Source: Phytophthora quininea | Lineage: Eukaryota > Oomycota > Peronosporomycetes > Peronosporales > Peronosporaceae | Reading direction: 5' to 3' | DNA: 46,391 nt | Assembly: GCA_011947345.1 (NCBI GenBank) | Contig: JAAVTG010000902.1 | Location: forward strand, 1 to 46,391 | Part shown: one piece after another, positions 22,445 through 32,562 of the stretch | Layout: the number at the start of each line of letters is the position of its first letter | Position numbering within the stretch: the first letter of the stretch is position 1 | Position numbers and translations under genes: made by a program | Notes under the pieces: model-generated | The model's input: only the letters and a program-made list of their open reading frames with translations | Told to the model about the DNA's origin: nothing | Databases searched by the model: none

Positions 22445-23858
22445 CTAAGTCTCGTCGTTTGTCGGAGGAAAGTATCGCCATTGCATCTGCTGGTGCTGTT
22501 CCCCGTCGTATTGTGGAGCACCAGGTGCCGTCCTGGATCTCGCTTGCGTGGAAGCTGCTCGACTGGGACTCGAGTAGCTCTGATGTTGGAGAATGGATGC
22601 GATGGAGGGCAGTGTTTGTTGGTGGGTCACAATCGTAGGGAAGGACGGCGCTTGCTGCGATGACCCATGCACCTGGGGCTGCAACGCTCTCCACGTCGCC
22701 GCGTCCGCGGTTGGACCTGCATACCTCCCTGACGGCGCTGCGTTGTGGGCTCCAGCACCGGGTGCAATGCTGGGTCGGACCGACCACGACGGAGCTTCCC
22801 GCGCTTCTTTCTCTTCGTCATCGTGGTCAAATCCTGGTCGGTGCGGTGACGCATCAGTCCGCTGCTCGGTTTCGGTGGCGACTTCTTCGTCCAACAACTG
22901 CAAGAACTCGTCGGTAGGTTCGTTTCCGGTGAGCAAGTACGCTTCTAGCTCTCGCTCTAGCTTCTCTAGCTGCTCGGCATAGGCGCGCTTCTGCTCGCCG
23001 TCGAAGTAATTAACCTGCTTGGCCATGGACGCAATGCTCTTGCGGAGACCGCAGATTTTGCGGTATGGCCAGTTGCGGATCCCGTTCTTGCGGCAGATCT
23101 TCTTGAGCAGCGTCGTGCACACGCCGAAGCTGTCTGCCGCTTGCTGCAGCGGCCGTTCAAAGTGTGGTTGCAGCATGCCGAAGTTGATGTTTTGTGTAGC
23201 GTTGGCGATCGGCCGAACAGGGGAGTGATGGCAGACTCCGTCGACGTGGGTGAACTGCGACGACGTCGAGCATTTTCAGTTGGCGATCGTGCACCGCCAC
23301 CGGCCATCGACGGCGACCACCTCGTCGTCGTGGTCGTCCGCCGAGTTGACAGTCGGAGTTGCGGTGGGGAGTTGTCGTTGTCGGTGTCGGTGTCGGTGCT
23401 TTCTGCTCTTGCTCACGACAGAGATGACTTTCAGGTGAAACCACCGCGGTCTCGGGGAGGTCAGGGCGGCGAATCTCGTCACTGGTGGATGCAGCTTGGT
23501 CTTGAGGAGTGGTGTCCTGCTCCGATACCTTGACTTCCTCCTGACGGTGAATCACTTCGCCCGATGCTCGACGTTTTCCTGTGTGTCGCTTATCTTCCGA
23601 TTCAAACACATTAGCTGGAGAAAATGATGTCATGTGGTGGCTGTGGGTAGCGGTAGCTAGCGACGGGATTGCAACTGAAGTTTGGTGGTGGTTCAGCGAT
23701 GGAGTTGACACCGGAGCAGGGTCCGAAGCAGATGATCCACGACCCTGACCACTGGAGGCGCGGGCTTCATGGCTGGTTAACGGAGACGCTGGCGGATTGT
23801 CAGACCTCCGGCGTCTCCGTCGACGCGGGTCTTGTTCGCGCTCGTTCTTGGACTCCAT
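22445..23858 (-). CDS. RWP-RK domain transcription factor 2
   Basis: From ATG 23858, a very basic N-terminus (run of seven Arg, a likely nuclear signal) and a Ser/Pro-rich region lead to a probable 66-nt intron. Its GT is at 23320 and its AG at 23255; it keeps the phase and removes an in-frame TGA at 23278-23276. The next exon carries the RWP-RK domain: NINFGMLQPHFERPLQQAAD, LLKKICRKNGI, NWPYRKI, then GLRKSIASM and a leucine-heptad coiled segment (LEKLERELEAYLL). An acidic linker and a Gln/Ser-rich tail follow. One frame shift lies near 23390-23420, in a CCCC run. Compared with gene 1 the motif has Asn for the first Arg but keeps the final Lys. The shared GLRKSIASM segment and strand point to a tandem duplication. 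Confidence 0.88.
23255..23320 (-). other. Predicted 66-nt intron in RWP-RK gene 2
   Basis: It begins GTGGTC and ends CGCAG on the minus strand and is a multiple of three. Without it a TGA interrupts the frame between the acidic stretch SADDHDDE and the RWP-RK exon. Other introns in the window are of similar size. Confidence 0.6.
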
Positions 23859-25312
23859 CGGCCGTTGTCAAAATATTCAATCTCTTGCTGTGCTCTCTAG
23901 CCCCCGGCAGCGGACTGCGGTTAACGTGGCGTTCGCGGTGCTCGTCCAGACAAGCTTTGCTTGGTGTGGGTGTGGAGAAACGCTCGGATCTGGTGAAGCG
24001 ATGGTGGAGCACTCGATTTGACTTCCGGCGATGTCTTGGCAGCGCTGGCAGCGTCCAGGGCCGTGTCGACTCGACAGGCGGTTATATCTACCTGGGATAG
24101 ATGTCGAAATGAGTTCTTCCGGAGGGAGGAAGGAGAACGCGCGCTACGCTACACTTGCCGTGAGTGGGATTCGTCGTGTCCGCTTGTCGCTGCCTTAGCG
24201 TCGGCTTGTTGTCCGAGGTGCGTGCTCGACCGCGTTTCCCAGTGTCCCACAAGCGTTTGGCAGTGCAAGTGCAGCCTTCCACTTCCACTTGCTCGCGCGT
24301 CGAGACGTCGAGGCGGCGACTCCTTCGCTGTCCGCGGTCGGTTTGAGGAATGCAAATTGCGGCTGCAAGCGCAGAGGGTGGAGCCGAACGAGACCTTTAC
24401 CACCACGCTAATCTGCAGCCTGCAGCCTCGAAAGCAGAGGAACTGCAAAGAGGAAGGGCAGGACTGGACGCATCTTTGAGGTCCACCCCGAGCTTGCATC
24501 ACGACGCCGGCGCAGGCCTCTTCTTTGTCGGGCGTCGGAAATTGCACCCCGGAGCGGAGTCGTGAGGCGGCAGCATCTGACGGAGATGGCAGGCCGCACT
24601 CGAAAGGAATTTCAATGTCGTCTCGGTGTCGGGACACTTGGCCGAACCCGAAGAGACACTCAAGTGTCGAGACGTCTTTTGCTTGTCAAACATTGCACTG
24701 AAAGCAGCTTCGGTCGAGCAGCGCAATGATATGCTTGCTCTCCGTTCTGCGAACTGCAGACCAGGATGAGAGATGGCGCTTTGCGGCCGGAAGTGGCGGC
24801 CGGAAGTATGAGTGTTCACCGGCAAAGACCGGCGCAGCCGATTGCACAGGTTGGGCCTTGGCAAGACGGACGAAGCAGTGCTGCTTTTTCGCGGCGATGC
24901 ACGTTGAAGTGTTTATAGAGAGAGGGTGGGTACAGCGAGGGACATCTCGTTTTTGACGTGGCGCTTATGAGTAGCGCGATGCAAACGAACGCGCGGGTTA
25001 GTCACGGCAGCTTGGTACAGTCAGCGTTTTGCAAACCTTGCTGGTATCGCTTGCTGGCATCGCCGACGGACGGCCTCGACACCTTTGCCGGGCATCCCAC
25101 ATTTGAACCTTGTGCACTGCTTCGGCGTGGAGACCTTCCGAGCATGGAGCTCTGCTGCCGCTCCACTCGTCAAAAGCGACACCACTTTTGGGCTGAGGAG
25201 GGCGGTGCACAATGCGACGCTGGCAAATCCAGCTTAGCGGCTCACGATTTGGCCTTCACGAGCCTCGTGAACAAGCCCGCGACTTGCAGTGCGACATCTT
25301 TGCGAGTGCAAT
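23859..25312. other. 1.45-kb region upstream of RWP-RK gene 2, no supported gene
   Basis: Frames here are short, overlapping and Arg/Ser/Cys-rich, with no domain. The part near 23859 should carry the promoter and leader of RWP-RK gene 2. The right end is the insertion site of the hAT element. Confidence 0.45.
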
Positions 25313-25320
25313 GGAATAGA
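25313..25320. repeat. Target-site duplication, left copy (GGAATAGA)
   Basis: The eight bases GGAATAGA directly precede the left terminal inverted repeat. The same eight bases directly follow the right one at 28315-28322. Eight-base duplications are the hallmark of hAT insertion. Confidence 0.95.
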
Positions 25321-25346
25321 CAGGCATGCTCAAACGGGGCATTTTG
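25321..25346 (+). repeat. hAT terminal inverted repeat, left
   Basis: The 26-bp end starts with CAG. It matches the reverse complement of 28289-28314 except for two positions in the middle. Confidence 0.95.
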
Positions 25347-25507
25347 AAAGTCGATGGGATTTGATGTAAAATGGGCAGACTTGGGAAACTTCAAAGGGGC
25401 ATTGCACAGGAAATGTATAGAATTGCCAGAAAACCCTAAAAGGACACAGGCTTACGCATGGAAATGTAAGAGAGGTTAGCCTACGCACGCTCTGGTGGAT
25501 CAGAAAC

Positions 25508-28057
25508 TTAATGTTGTGCTATAGCTTTCTTGCTTGACTCCAATCTGTCCGCCAGCTCCATGACTTCGAAGTATTGACGCGCTTGCAGTTCTCCTTCAAC
25601 AGCGTATGTGCTCAGTCGTCCTCGCTGTGGACCAGCTACTCGGTTTAGCGTACTGAAATCCCCTTCCACAGTATGAGTTCCTGGAGCAATACTTGCGAGG
25701 CCAACAGCAAATTCGGTGAGCGCTCCAAATTCACCACAAGGGTCGACTTTAGCCCACGCGTCTTCAAGCGACAGATCACCTTGATCCTTCACCTTTCTGC
25801 AAACATCACTCTTTAGCTTGTATTCGTGGATCAGGTTCTTGCGCTGGCTCCAGATCTCCTCGGTCGCCGATTCACCTAGGTGCTCTCGCAATTTTGCTGA
25901 ATGAGCGATCAGCAGACGACGGAACGCTCCATCCGTACACTTCACAATGTCAATCGGTCTCGTTGGAGGCGCATCGCGGGTCTCTGCTGCAATATCGAGC
26001 TTGATATCGGCAATTCCGTCGATCATCACGGTCAGAGCTGTAGTAACAGCTTCCACCAAGCCTTGCTGACTCGTTGATTGCTGGGATTCAGTCGGTTCAT
26101 CTACTTCATTGAGTTGTGGCATGTCTTCGTCCTCGTGGGAACTCGGGGTATCTTCGTCTACCATGTCCGCCAGATGCGCTAAAACTTCCAAAGCCTCTTC
26201 GCCGTCTTGATGCTTGTGGATGTTTGGTTGGTCCAGAGCCATGCCAGCGATACCCACTTCAGCTCCTTGACGACATGTATGAGCATTATGTTGTCCCGCA
26301 ATCTTGTCGAATAGGTCTTTAGAGTGAAGGCAGCACCACTGCAAGTGATCAGAGACCTTTGCTGAATCGACAGTCGGCGCACCTTCGTCATTCGAATCGC
26401 TTTCAAATTTCAACGCCAGCGATAAGTGGAGTTCGTCCAGAGCAGCGTATTGTTCGCGCATAGTAACCGTCTTATACTGCAGCTTGCGAAAGCAGGCGCG
26501 GATCTTCTCGCTCAACTTGCAGACCACAAATAAGCATAACCACCATGCGTCACTCGATTTCGTGTAAGCCTTTTCGTCTTGGACAATCCCAAGACGAACG
26601 TAGTTCTTCAGCAGAAAGTGGCATGCATCGTGGATCGACTCCCAACGTGTCGGCGAGTATGTAGGACACAGACCCACCGTTAATCTCACGCTCTCATGTT
26701 TTCGAGTAAATGAGATTTCAGAACCGAGCCTGGAGCGGAAATTGACGTTGCGGTCAAGGACCCGAAGGAACTCGTTAACAACCAGGTTGAGCTGGTGACT
26801 TCCACACCAGTTGATGACTACGGATGTGTTACCAACAAGCTGAGCTGCATTTCGAAGTCTGGTTGAAAATCCCCGGTGGCGGCCTAACATGTTGGCCGCA
26901 CCATCGCTCGATACACCAAGTAGATTTGGCATCAAATTTTTGCCTCCGATATCTTCTAGCAGCCCAAGTACTAGTTGAGCAAAATTGGCGCCAGTATGAC
27001 CGAGTTGCCCCAGCGGAACGGCGAGCAGATGGACGTTGTGGACGCCCCCAAAAGTCCAAATGAAACTCTAACATCCAGGTAGCCTTCACGTCGGTGAGTT
27101 GCTGCATCGACCAGGATCGAGAAACCCCAGGTGTTGTTGAGAAGGAACCGAATCGCTGTCAAATTCAGAGCCACCACGAAGCGGACTTGTCGGCCGATGA
27201 CATTGCGGTCTGGAGATCCGAGTTTCATGTTGCCCAAAACCGTGCCAAACTCGAAAAACATCTTTTCGGTAGCGCGAAAACTCACACCTGCCCTGATACA
27301 GCGCAGCACAGTTTCGAATTGTTCGCGGTTGCTAATGAACAGAACACAAACGTCCCTCGTTGTCTCCACAAAGTCTCTCGCCATCGTCACCTCTCCGATG
27401 GTTGCATCCACTTGAACCAAACCAACTCCTCCATCATCGCTGTTGCAGAAGAAACGGCGAATGATGCTGACAATCCGGAGGAACCTCAAAGTCGAAGGCA
27501 GGTAAAGCTGGTAGAAAATGTTCTATCATCTTTGGGAGAAAGAACTGCACACGTGCGCTTACGTCTTGAAGGGCTTGGAAGGCTTCCCATTTACGAGGAT
27601 GTTGACTCTCCATATGCGCTGTGATGTGGTCTCGCCGAAACGATGTAAAGATCTGAGCTTTCGATTTCTTTTTCCGCTGCTTCTTGTTCAGAAGTGACCC
27701 AAAAGCCGAAGACTTCGATTTGTCCTCATCTTCACGCCCAAATGCAGTACAAAACTGGCAGATGGCCTCAATAACTTCAAAATCTTTGTAGCTGAAGGGG
27801 CGTATCCCCAGTTCGTTGACATACTTCGGCAACCAGTGTTGCCGTGGCGCTTTCTTTTTCTCGATCGTGCATCGCAACACCTCGTTGACGCTACGCCGAG
27901 TGGAAGAAACACGGTTCTGCTTGGACTTGTAGGGACGTTTCCCTTTGGGGGTGAGTGGCGCGCCATCCGAGGCAGCGTAACGACTCCTTCTCGATTCTGG
28001 ATGCACGGTAAAACGGATAATGAACGTTGACAATGGACAACAGGACGAATGTGGCAT
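25508..28057 (-). CDS. hAT-superfamily transposase
   Basis: From ATG 28057, a BED-like zinc finger (CQFCTAFG followed by HITAHMESQH, about nt 27610-27760) is followed by a central part with RFVVALNLTAIRFLLNNTWG and ILVDAATHRREGYLDVRV. The catalytic core has VSSDGAANMLGRH and WCGSHQLNLVV, then SPTRWESIHDACHFLL. The C-terminal dimerisation motif reads PGTHTVEGDFSTLN, where classic hATs have a P.S...ER.FS pattern. hAT transposases cut and paste their element using an RNase-H-like fold. Frame changes lie at about 27440-27490 and 26990. The second is cured by one base (GHTGANFAQLVLGLL then continues); the first needs two bases or a tiny intron. The stop is at 25508, about 190 bp from the left end. 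Confidence 0.88.
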
Positions 28058-28085
28058 GCTACAGACAACAATGATTCATGTTAGT

Positions 28086-28186
28086 AGTTCATACTAATGG
28101 CGTTAGCTACGTTGGAAGTAGCTCATACTAATGGCGTTAGCTACGTTGGAAGTGGCTCATACTAATGGCGTTAGCTATCTGGAAGT
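28086..28186. repeat. 34-bp tandem repeat, three copies, inside hAT
   Basis: Units start at 28086, 28120 and 28154, with CTCATACTAATGGCGTTAGC as the shared core; the third is one base shorter. It lies between the transposase start and the right inverted repeat. Such subterminal repeats are transposase binding sites in some hATs. Confidence 0.9.
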
Positions 28187-28288
28187 AACAGCAATTGTAG
28201 CCTGGAGAGCTCCTTCAACAGCCTTGAATCCGAGCGGCAAAATGGGCACTCCTGGAGAGTTTCAAAAGGGTTTTTGGCTTTTTATGTG

Positions 28289-28314
28289 CAAAATGCCCCG
28301 ATAGAGCATGCCTG
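28289..28314 (-). repeat. hAT terminal inverted repeat, right
   Basis: This is the partner of 25321-25346. It ends GCATGCCTG immediately before the second target duplication. Confidence 0.95.
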
Positions 28315-28322
28315 GGAATAGA
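28315..28322. repeat. Target-site duplication, right copy (GGAATAGA)
   Basis: Identical to 25313-25320. Confidence 0.95.
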
Positions 28323-28847
28323 GCAGCTCGAGGACTTACGTGTAGCCGCTTCAACATGGCAACGTTCAAATTTCGTCGCGTTCGAGTGTCTTGTTCTCAT
28401 CTGCTAAGAAGCAGTGCCCCTGCTCTCTACGGAGCGTGCATACGACGCGCGGAGGAGACACTCAGGCCGGCGTAAGTAACGAATAAGTCGGCTAGCTAGA
28501 AGTTACGACGACGCGTCCCGCTTGAACTGGGTCGAGGGATCCAAACTGCACGTTGGACAGCACCAACCTTGCCATTCCATCCCAGCTTTTCTCTCTCCGT
28601 CGTCTACCATATCCCCCGATTTCCTACGAAAAATTGCCCCGGATGACTGATGTGGATAGCCTGCACTGCTGCCGATTCGTCTGTCAGCTTGGTGTTCATG
28701 CCAGATAAACTTTGCGACTCTCGCAATCACCAGAAGATGAGCAAATAATTGGTTTCCCAGACGCTGGTACAGTACATGTATTTCCTCAGCGCTCTATGAA
28801 GTATTTCGTGCTTTAGCCGACCTTGCAATCTATCTAATCGGTCCACT
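28323..28847. other. Intergenic region right of the hAT element
   Basis: About 525 nt hold no convincing coding sequence or repeat. The region presumably contains the 3' end of the neighbouring minus-strand gene. Confidence 0.45.
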
Positions 28848-29765
28848 TCAGCTCGACTGGGACCTCCCGTACTCGGTGATCCGACACCACTCGACACCAA
28901 AGAACGCCGAGGCGTCGAACTCGGGGTCCTCGATGTCCACATCGTCCAGATTGAGTCCGCGGTACTTGAGCGCCCTCCGAGCCACCTGCGCGCTGGTGGT
29001 CAGCGCTTCGGGATCTTTTTGAGCGACGTCGAGCAGTCGCAGGACGTTCTCGCAGACTCGAGCTTTATCTTCCTCATTTTCGTAGAGAAGTCGCACTCGG
29101 GTGGGTGACGCTACCCGAGACCGCGTATTGGAGTGGTTTGGAGGCTGCTTGGGATCGCTTCTATTGCTTTCCGCTTGGTTTTTGGCTGCGTGGGATTGCT
29201 TGGTTCGACTTGTCCAGCGGAATGTGAGCGTGCGATCCGCGTCGACTGGAGTCGGCTGCACCATCAGCTCTGTTGGAGTGTGTTGCGCGGTCGCCAACAA
29301 AACGTAGAATGACACCGACGTGTTCGTCTGCATTGACCTTGCAACCACCTCTGAGAAGGAGCTCTTGGCTGCCGCTTCGGATGCGAACGATTCAAACGAG
29401 GCAGCGCGGAAGTCCCTGGCGTGCCACGCGAGACCCGTTGCCACGATTGGCCGAGGACAACACTCTGGAAGGTAACGCATTGAACCGTGTGGGGGTGGAC
29501 CGAAGCAGCGCTTGACTCGAAGACTGGAAACAACAATGAGACTTCGACCTAAGGACAAACACGAATACTTATCTTCCGCACCCTCCAATACTACTTCGGG
29601 GCCGCATCGTGTGAATATCGTCGAGAAGAGCTCGAAGGTGAGGCGGGGTAACAAATTTCTAAGGCGTCGGCATGGGACATCGTCGGCGCGAGCGGTTTCC
29701 GTCGTAGCAACTGCAAGCTGAAAGTCCCTGAGAGCTCGGTTCGCAGGGTCTAACGCATTGTACAT
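28848..29765 (-). CDS. Conserved-looking protein of unknown function
   Basis: An uninterrupted frame of 305 codons runs from ATG 29765, one of the few genes here without a break. The N-terminal 200 residues have the mixed hydrophobic pattern of a folded domain (for example RLTFELFSTIFTRCGPEVVL and SVSFYVLLATAQ). A Ser/Asn/Arg-rich linker follows, then a helical acidic part (VRLLYENEEDKARVCENVLR) and an acidic end with NLDDVDIEDPEFDAS. There is no signal peptide or membrane helix. I do not recognise a family. It starts only 44 nt from the ATG of the divergent secreted LRR gene, so the two probably share a promoter. Confidence 0.75.
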   Translation of the reverse strand: MYNALDPANRALRDFQLAVATTETARADDVPCRRLRNLLPRLTFELFSTIFTRCGPEVVLEGAEDKYSCLSLGRSLIVVSSLRVKRCFGPPPHGSMRYLPECCPRPIVATGLAWHARDFRAASFESFASEAAAKSSFSEVVARSMQTNTSVSFYVLLATAQHTPTELMVQPTPVDADRTLTFRWTSRTKQSHAAKNQAESNRSDPKQPPNHSNTRSRVASPTRVRLLYENEEDKARVCENVLRLLDVAQKDPEALTTSAQVARRALKYRGLNLDDVDIEDPEFDASAFFGVEWCRITEYGRSQSS

Positions 29766-29809
29766 GTGATAATCGCGACGCTTGGGCTAGATCCTTTATC
29801 AGGGCTACG
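29766..29809. promoter_or_regulatory. Very short shared promoter region of two divergent genes
   Basis: Only 44 nt separate the start codons at 29765 (-) and 29810 (+). Any promoter and leader of one gene must lie here or overlap the other gene. No TATA-like box is seen. Confidence 0.5.
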
Positions 29810-30629
29810 ATGGCGCTCTTTCACGTTGCTTTTGTCTTGGTCGCGGTCGCTCTGATCCCGCAGGGAGAGGCCTGCCCGGACGCGTGCAAATGCATCGGCC
29901 ACGCGCGAGTGTCCGTCTTCTGCGACTTCCGCGGACTAGAGGTGCGCTCGGCTTACTTGCAAGTTAATACCGTTTCGAACTTCGACAGGATATCTTTTGC
30001 TCTGCTGCAGGAGGTGCCGATCAATATCCCCGTCACGACGACGCATCTGTACGTGCCACCAGCCAACACACCTTTCGGTTTCTAACGTCAAACAACAAGG
30101 ACGTTCTCGCTAACAATTTTTTTCTTTCGCTTGCTTTTGAAATAGGAATCTATCGGGGAATAAATTCACCAAAGTCGTGCCCGAGATGTTCCTCGGCTAC
30201 GTGAACGATAGTGACGGCAAGTTCACCACACAAACAGCTCCTCTCACGATGCTTAAAGTTTTGTGAGAAGAATTTCGTGTCCCCGGGAAGAAATATTGAT
30301 TGGTATTTCCTCACTGGATATTGTGTGGTTGTCATTCTAGCCAGCTTGATCTGAATCCCGTCACGGTCGTCAACGAGCACGCATTCGTAACCACGCCATC
30401 GCTTCAACTCATGTTCGCGCTGCACTTACAATTTCTTCTTTGCTTGTCAATACAAACAAACGTAACTATTTATTTTTAATTATGCAGATATTTGCCGTTT
30501 AATATCAAGATCCAGCGCCAAGCTTTCGCCGAGATGAAGACGGACAAGACCTCGTTCGACGGCTACGATCGCGTCGACAGCAACTACCTCGAAGACCCTC
30601 ATTTCGTCGGTTTCTCGAAATCAGCATAA
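29810..30629 (+). CDS. Secreted leucine-rich repeat protein with cysteine N-cap
   Basis: Five exons join without any frame error: 29810-29941, 30011-30048, 30146-30262, 30341-30412 and 30488-30629. They total 501 nt and encode 166 residues. All introns are GT-AG and 69-97 nt. Residues 1-22 are a signal peptide (ALFHVAFVLVAVALI core). The next segment CPDACKC...C is an LRR N-terminal cap, followed by EVPINIPVTTTHLNLSGNKF and further repeats (VFQLDLNPVTVV, LIYLPFNIK). A Cys-rich cap followed by an EVP..IP..TTHL repeat is typical of animal extracellular LRR proteins, including lamprey variable receptors. The product is probably secreted and binds a ligand; no C-terminal cap or anchor is seen. 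Splice sites are my reading, supported by phase. Confidence 0.85.
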
Positions 30630-30877
30630 GTTTATCGAAACCAAGAACACATTTCACCAGCACGCGTAGCTATATTTCGTTCATACTCGTCTTACTGTAG
30701 TTAGTGCTCTTCCTAAGTACTTCTTCTTCTTCTTCAAAAAACAATAAAATATCGTCGCCTTTTATACCGAACTACTGCTACGATTCTCCTCCGCATTTCA
30801 TACTCCATCATCATCATCATCTTCCAAGCAAAAAAAAGATTGCCTTCCGTCGCCAATCTCCTCGTCCTTTTCCCTCT

Positions 30878-31618
30878 TTAAATCCACTCGCTCTTGGGCA
30901 TGTTGGCGCTTCCTTTCTTCACGCCTAGTAGTAGAGGTTTCGGAGACGGCTCGACGACCGGTTGTCTCTCCGGGTGGAGCGCATAGTCCAAGGCGCTGAT
31001 GGCCTCCGCATAGAGCTGAGTGGCTTGGCTCATGCGGCGGTTTACTTCCTGCGAGTATTCTTCTCTTTGAGTCTCGTGGGCTAGCAGTTCGTCGTCTCTC
31101 TCTTGCTGTTCCTCCGCAGCGGAGCGTCGTCTAGAGGACGCCCCGGAGGACCTTCTAGAGGACGACGCGGGGTTACTGCTCTCACTGGACCGCAGAACGT
31201 CCTCCGGGTCGTCCACCGACTGCACCTCCTCGTCAGAGGACGACCCCTCGGCGTCCGAAAGGTCCTCCTCGACGAGCTGGCCGTCCATCCGCTTCTGGGC
31301 CTTCAAAAGGGCCTCGGCTGACTGGCGTTTCATCTCCTGTAGCTGCTGCCTGAGGAAGCTCTGCTGTCTCACAGGCTTGCCCTTAGGCCGCTCCAATTCC
31401 CCGCGGCGGGCGGCGTTGGCCTGCTGGCGGTTGGTGACGGCGCTGAGCTGGCCCGGCCGCTTGCGCAGCGTCTGTGCCGTGTCCTCGTCGTGCTCCTTGA
31501 GCATCTTGCTGCTCTTGCCCGTGAACTTGGTGACGAACCACGAGCTGAGCTTGTGGTTGGCCTGCGCCTTCTGGCGCCCCACCTGCTTCTGCCAGGACGC
31601 GTTGGACGTGGAGCCCAT
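30878..31618 (-). CDS. Charged, low-complexity protein of unknown function
   Basis: The chosen start is ATG 31618 (MGSTSNASW), because the 53 codons before it look like leader sequence; the frame itself opens at 31777. A basic N-terminal half (SSWFVTKFTGKSSKML, then Arg/Gln-rich helices such as FLRQQLQEMKRQSAEALLKA) is followed by an acidic Ser-rich block with DLSDAEGSSSDEE, a Ser/Arg stretch, and a helical end (EEYSQEVNRRMSQATQLYAE). The heptad-like patterns suggest coiled coil. Acidic SSSDEE runs are common casein-kinase-2 sites. The frame is intact. I recognise no family. Confidence 0.75.
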   Translation of the reverse strand: MGSTSNASWQKQVGRQKAQANHKLSSWFVTKFTGKSSKMLKEHDEDTAQTLRKRPGQLSAVTNRQQANAARRGELERPKGKPVRQQSFLRQQLQEMKRQSAEALLKAQKRMDGQLVEEDLSDAEGSSSDEEVQSVDDPEDVLRSSESSNPASSSRRSSGASSRRRSAAEEQQERDDELLAHETQREEYSQEVNRRMSQATQLYAEAISALDYALHPERQPVVEPSPKPLLLGVKKGSANMPKSEWI

Positions 31619-32562
31619 GGAGATACAGGAACGCCCTTGAAGAGCTACGAGCTGTGAGCCTCGGCTGCCAAAACTTACAGTGAAGAGACCGCTCTTTTCT
31701 GTAGCCGGAATGCGCCCGTCCCGAAAAGACGGAACGTATCCACTTGCGTTCACTATGGAGATGCTTGAAGTTGGCATTTATATTGGATCCCGCGTTGATG
31801 CACGAATGGGATCATAGATACTTTTTGTTTATTTCGCGGAGAGAAGGCGAATGGAGATAGAGTTGTTGGACTACAGGGCGGAATGGGACCAATGTTTCTC
31901 CTCGACCCGAGGCTGGTCTCGAGCGCGCGAGTGCTGATGCCGAGCGTGCTTACGGCGCAAAGCTTTAGGCGAGGGAATATCAGGCCGCGGAAAGTGCCAG
32001 CAAGGATCCATCGGGACGGATGGCATGGACTACTAAATGTATCGGTTCTGGACGGGGTGTATATGCAACCGTCAGATTGTTGAAGATTGGCAAGAACAAC
32101 CGTTTTCCATCTGCGACGTGTGAGCAAAACTTGTTGTTGAACTCGGGCCGGCAAAGTATTGCTTATCTTTTTCCGAGGCATTTACACTGCAACTCGTTGC
32201 CGCTGTTGCCCTCGGCTATCGACCTGGTCGACGGAGCGGTTCCCTGCCCCATGAGAAAAGTGCATGTTGAGGTTCGTGCCAGTCAAAAGCCGGGGCCAGC
32301 CGTAGCGTCGTTGGGAACTGCTTTCGCGCGGACGATCGGCGATCGCAGCGGAATGATCGCACAGCATTTTCATCCCCGCAGATGCAAGCGCGGCGTGGTC
32401 TTTCCGATACGATGGCGTGGCTTCGATGTGGCTTCACTGCGGACAGCAGGCTGGGCAGCAGACACGTCATGGCGGCTTGCTCGATGACACCCCAAGCAGA
32501 CTGCACCGGATACCTTTGCTTGGATAGACGTCTATTACTTTTGGTCGTTGCTTGCGCAGACT
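31619..32562. other. Intergenic region with no supported gene
   Basis: About 940 nt lie between the start of the charged protein gene and the stop of the methyltransferase gene, both on the minus strand. The frames present are short or of chance composition. It should hold the promoter of the left gene. Confidence 0.45.

Larger units (their letters stand above)
25321..28314 (-). mobile_element. Near-complete hAT DNA transposon, 2994 bp
   Basis: The element is bounded by 26-bp terminal inverted repeats that begin CAGGCATGCTC and end CGGGGCATTTTG, with two mismatches between ends. It is flanked by a perfect 8-bp target duplication, GGAATAGA. It holds one transposase gene on the minus strand and, near its right end, three copies of a 34-bp repeat. 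The intact duplication and well-matched ends suggest a fairly recent insertion. The transposase is open apart from two frame changes, so the element could be active if those are sequencing errors. Confidence 0.93.

Noticed and set aside
24149..24637. A 162-codon minus-strand frame upstream of RWP-RK gene 2
   Set aside because: Cys/Ser/Arg-rich with no domain; overlapped by plus-strand frames of similar length.
28086..28186. Three 34-bp repeats considered as a CRISPR-like array
   Set aside because: Units abut directly with no spacers, lie within a eukaryotic hAT element, and number only three.
31753..32181. A 142-codon minus-strand frame
   Set aside because: No domain, biased Ser/Arg/Pro composition and no sensible neighbour relation.
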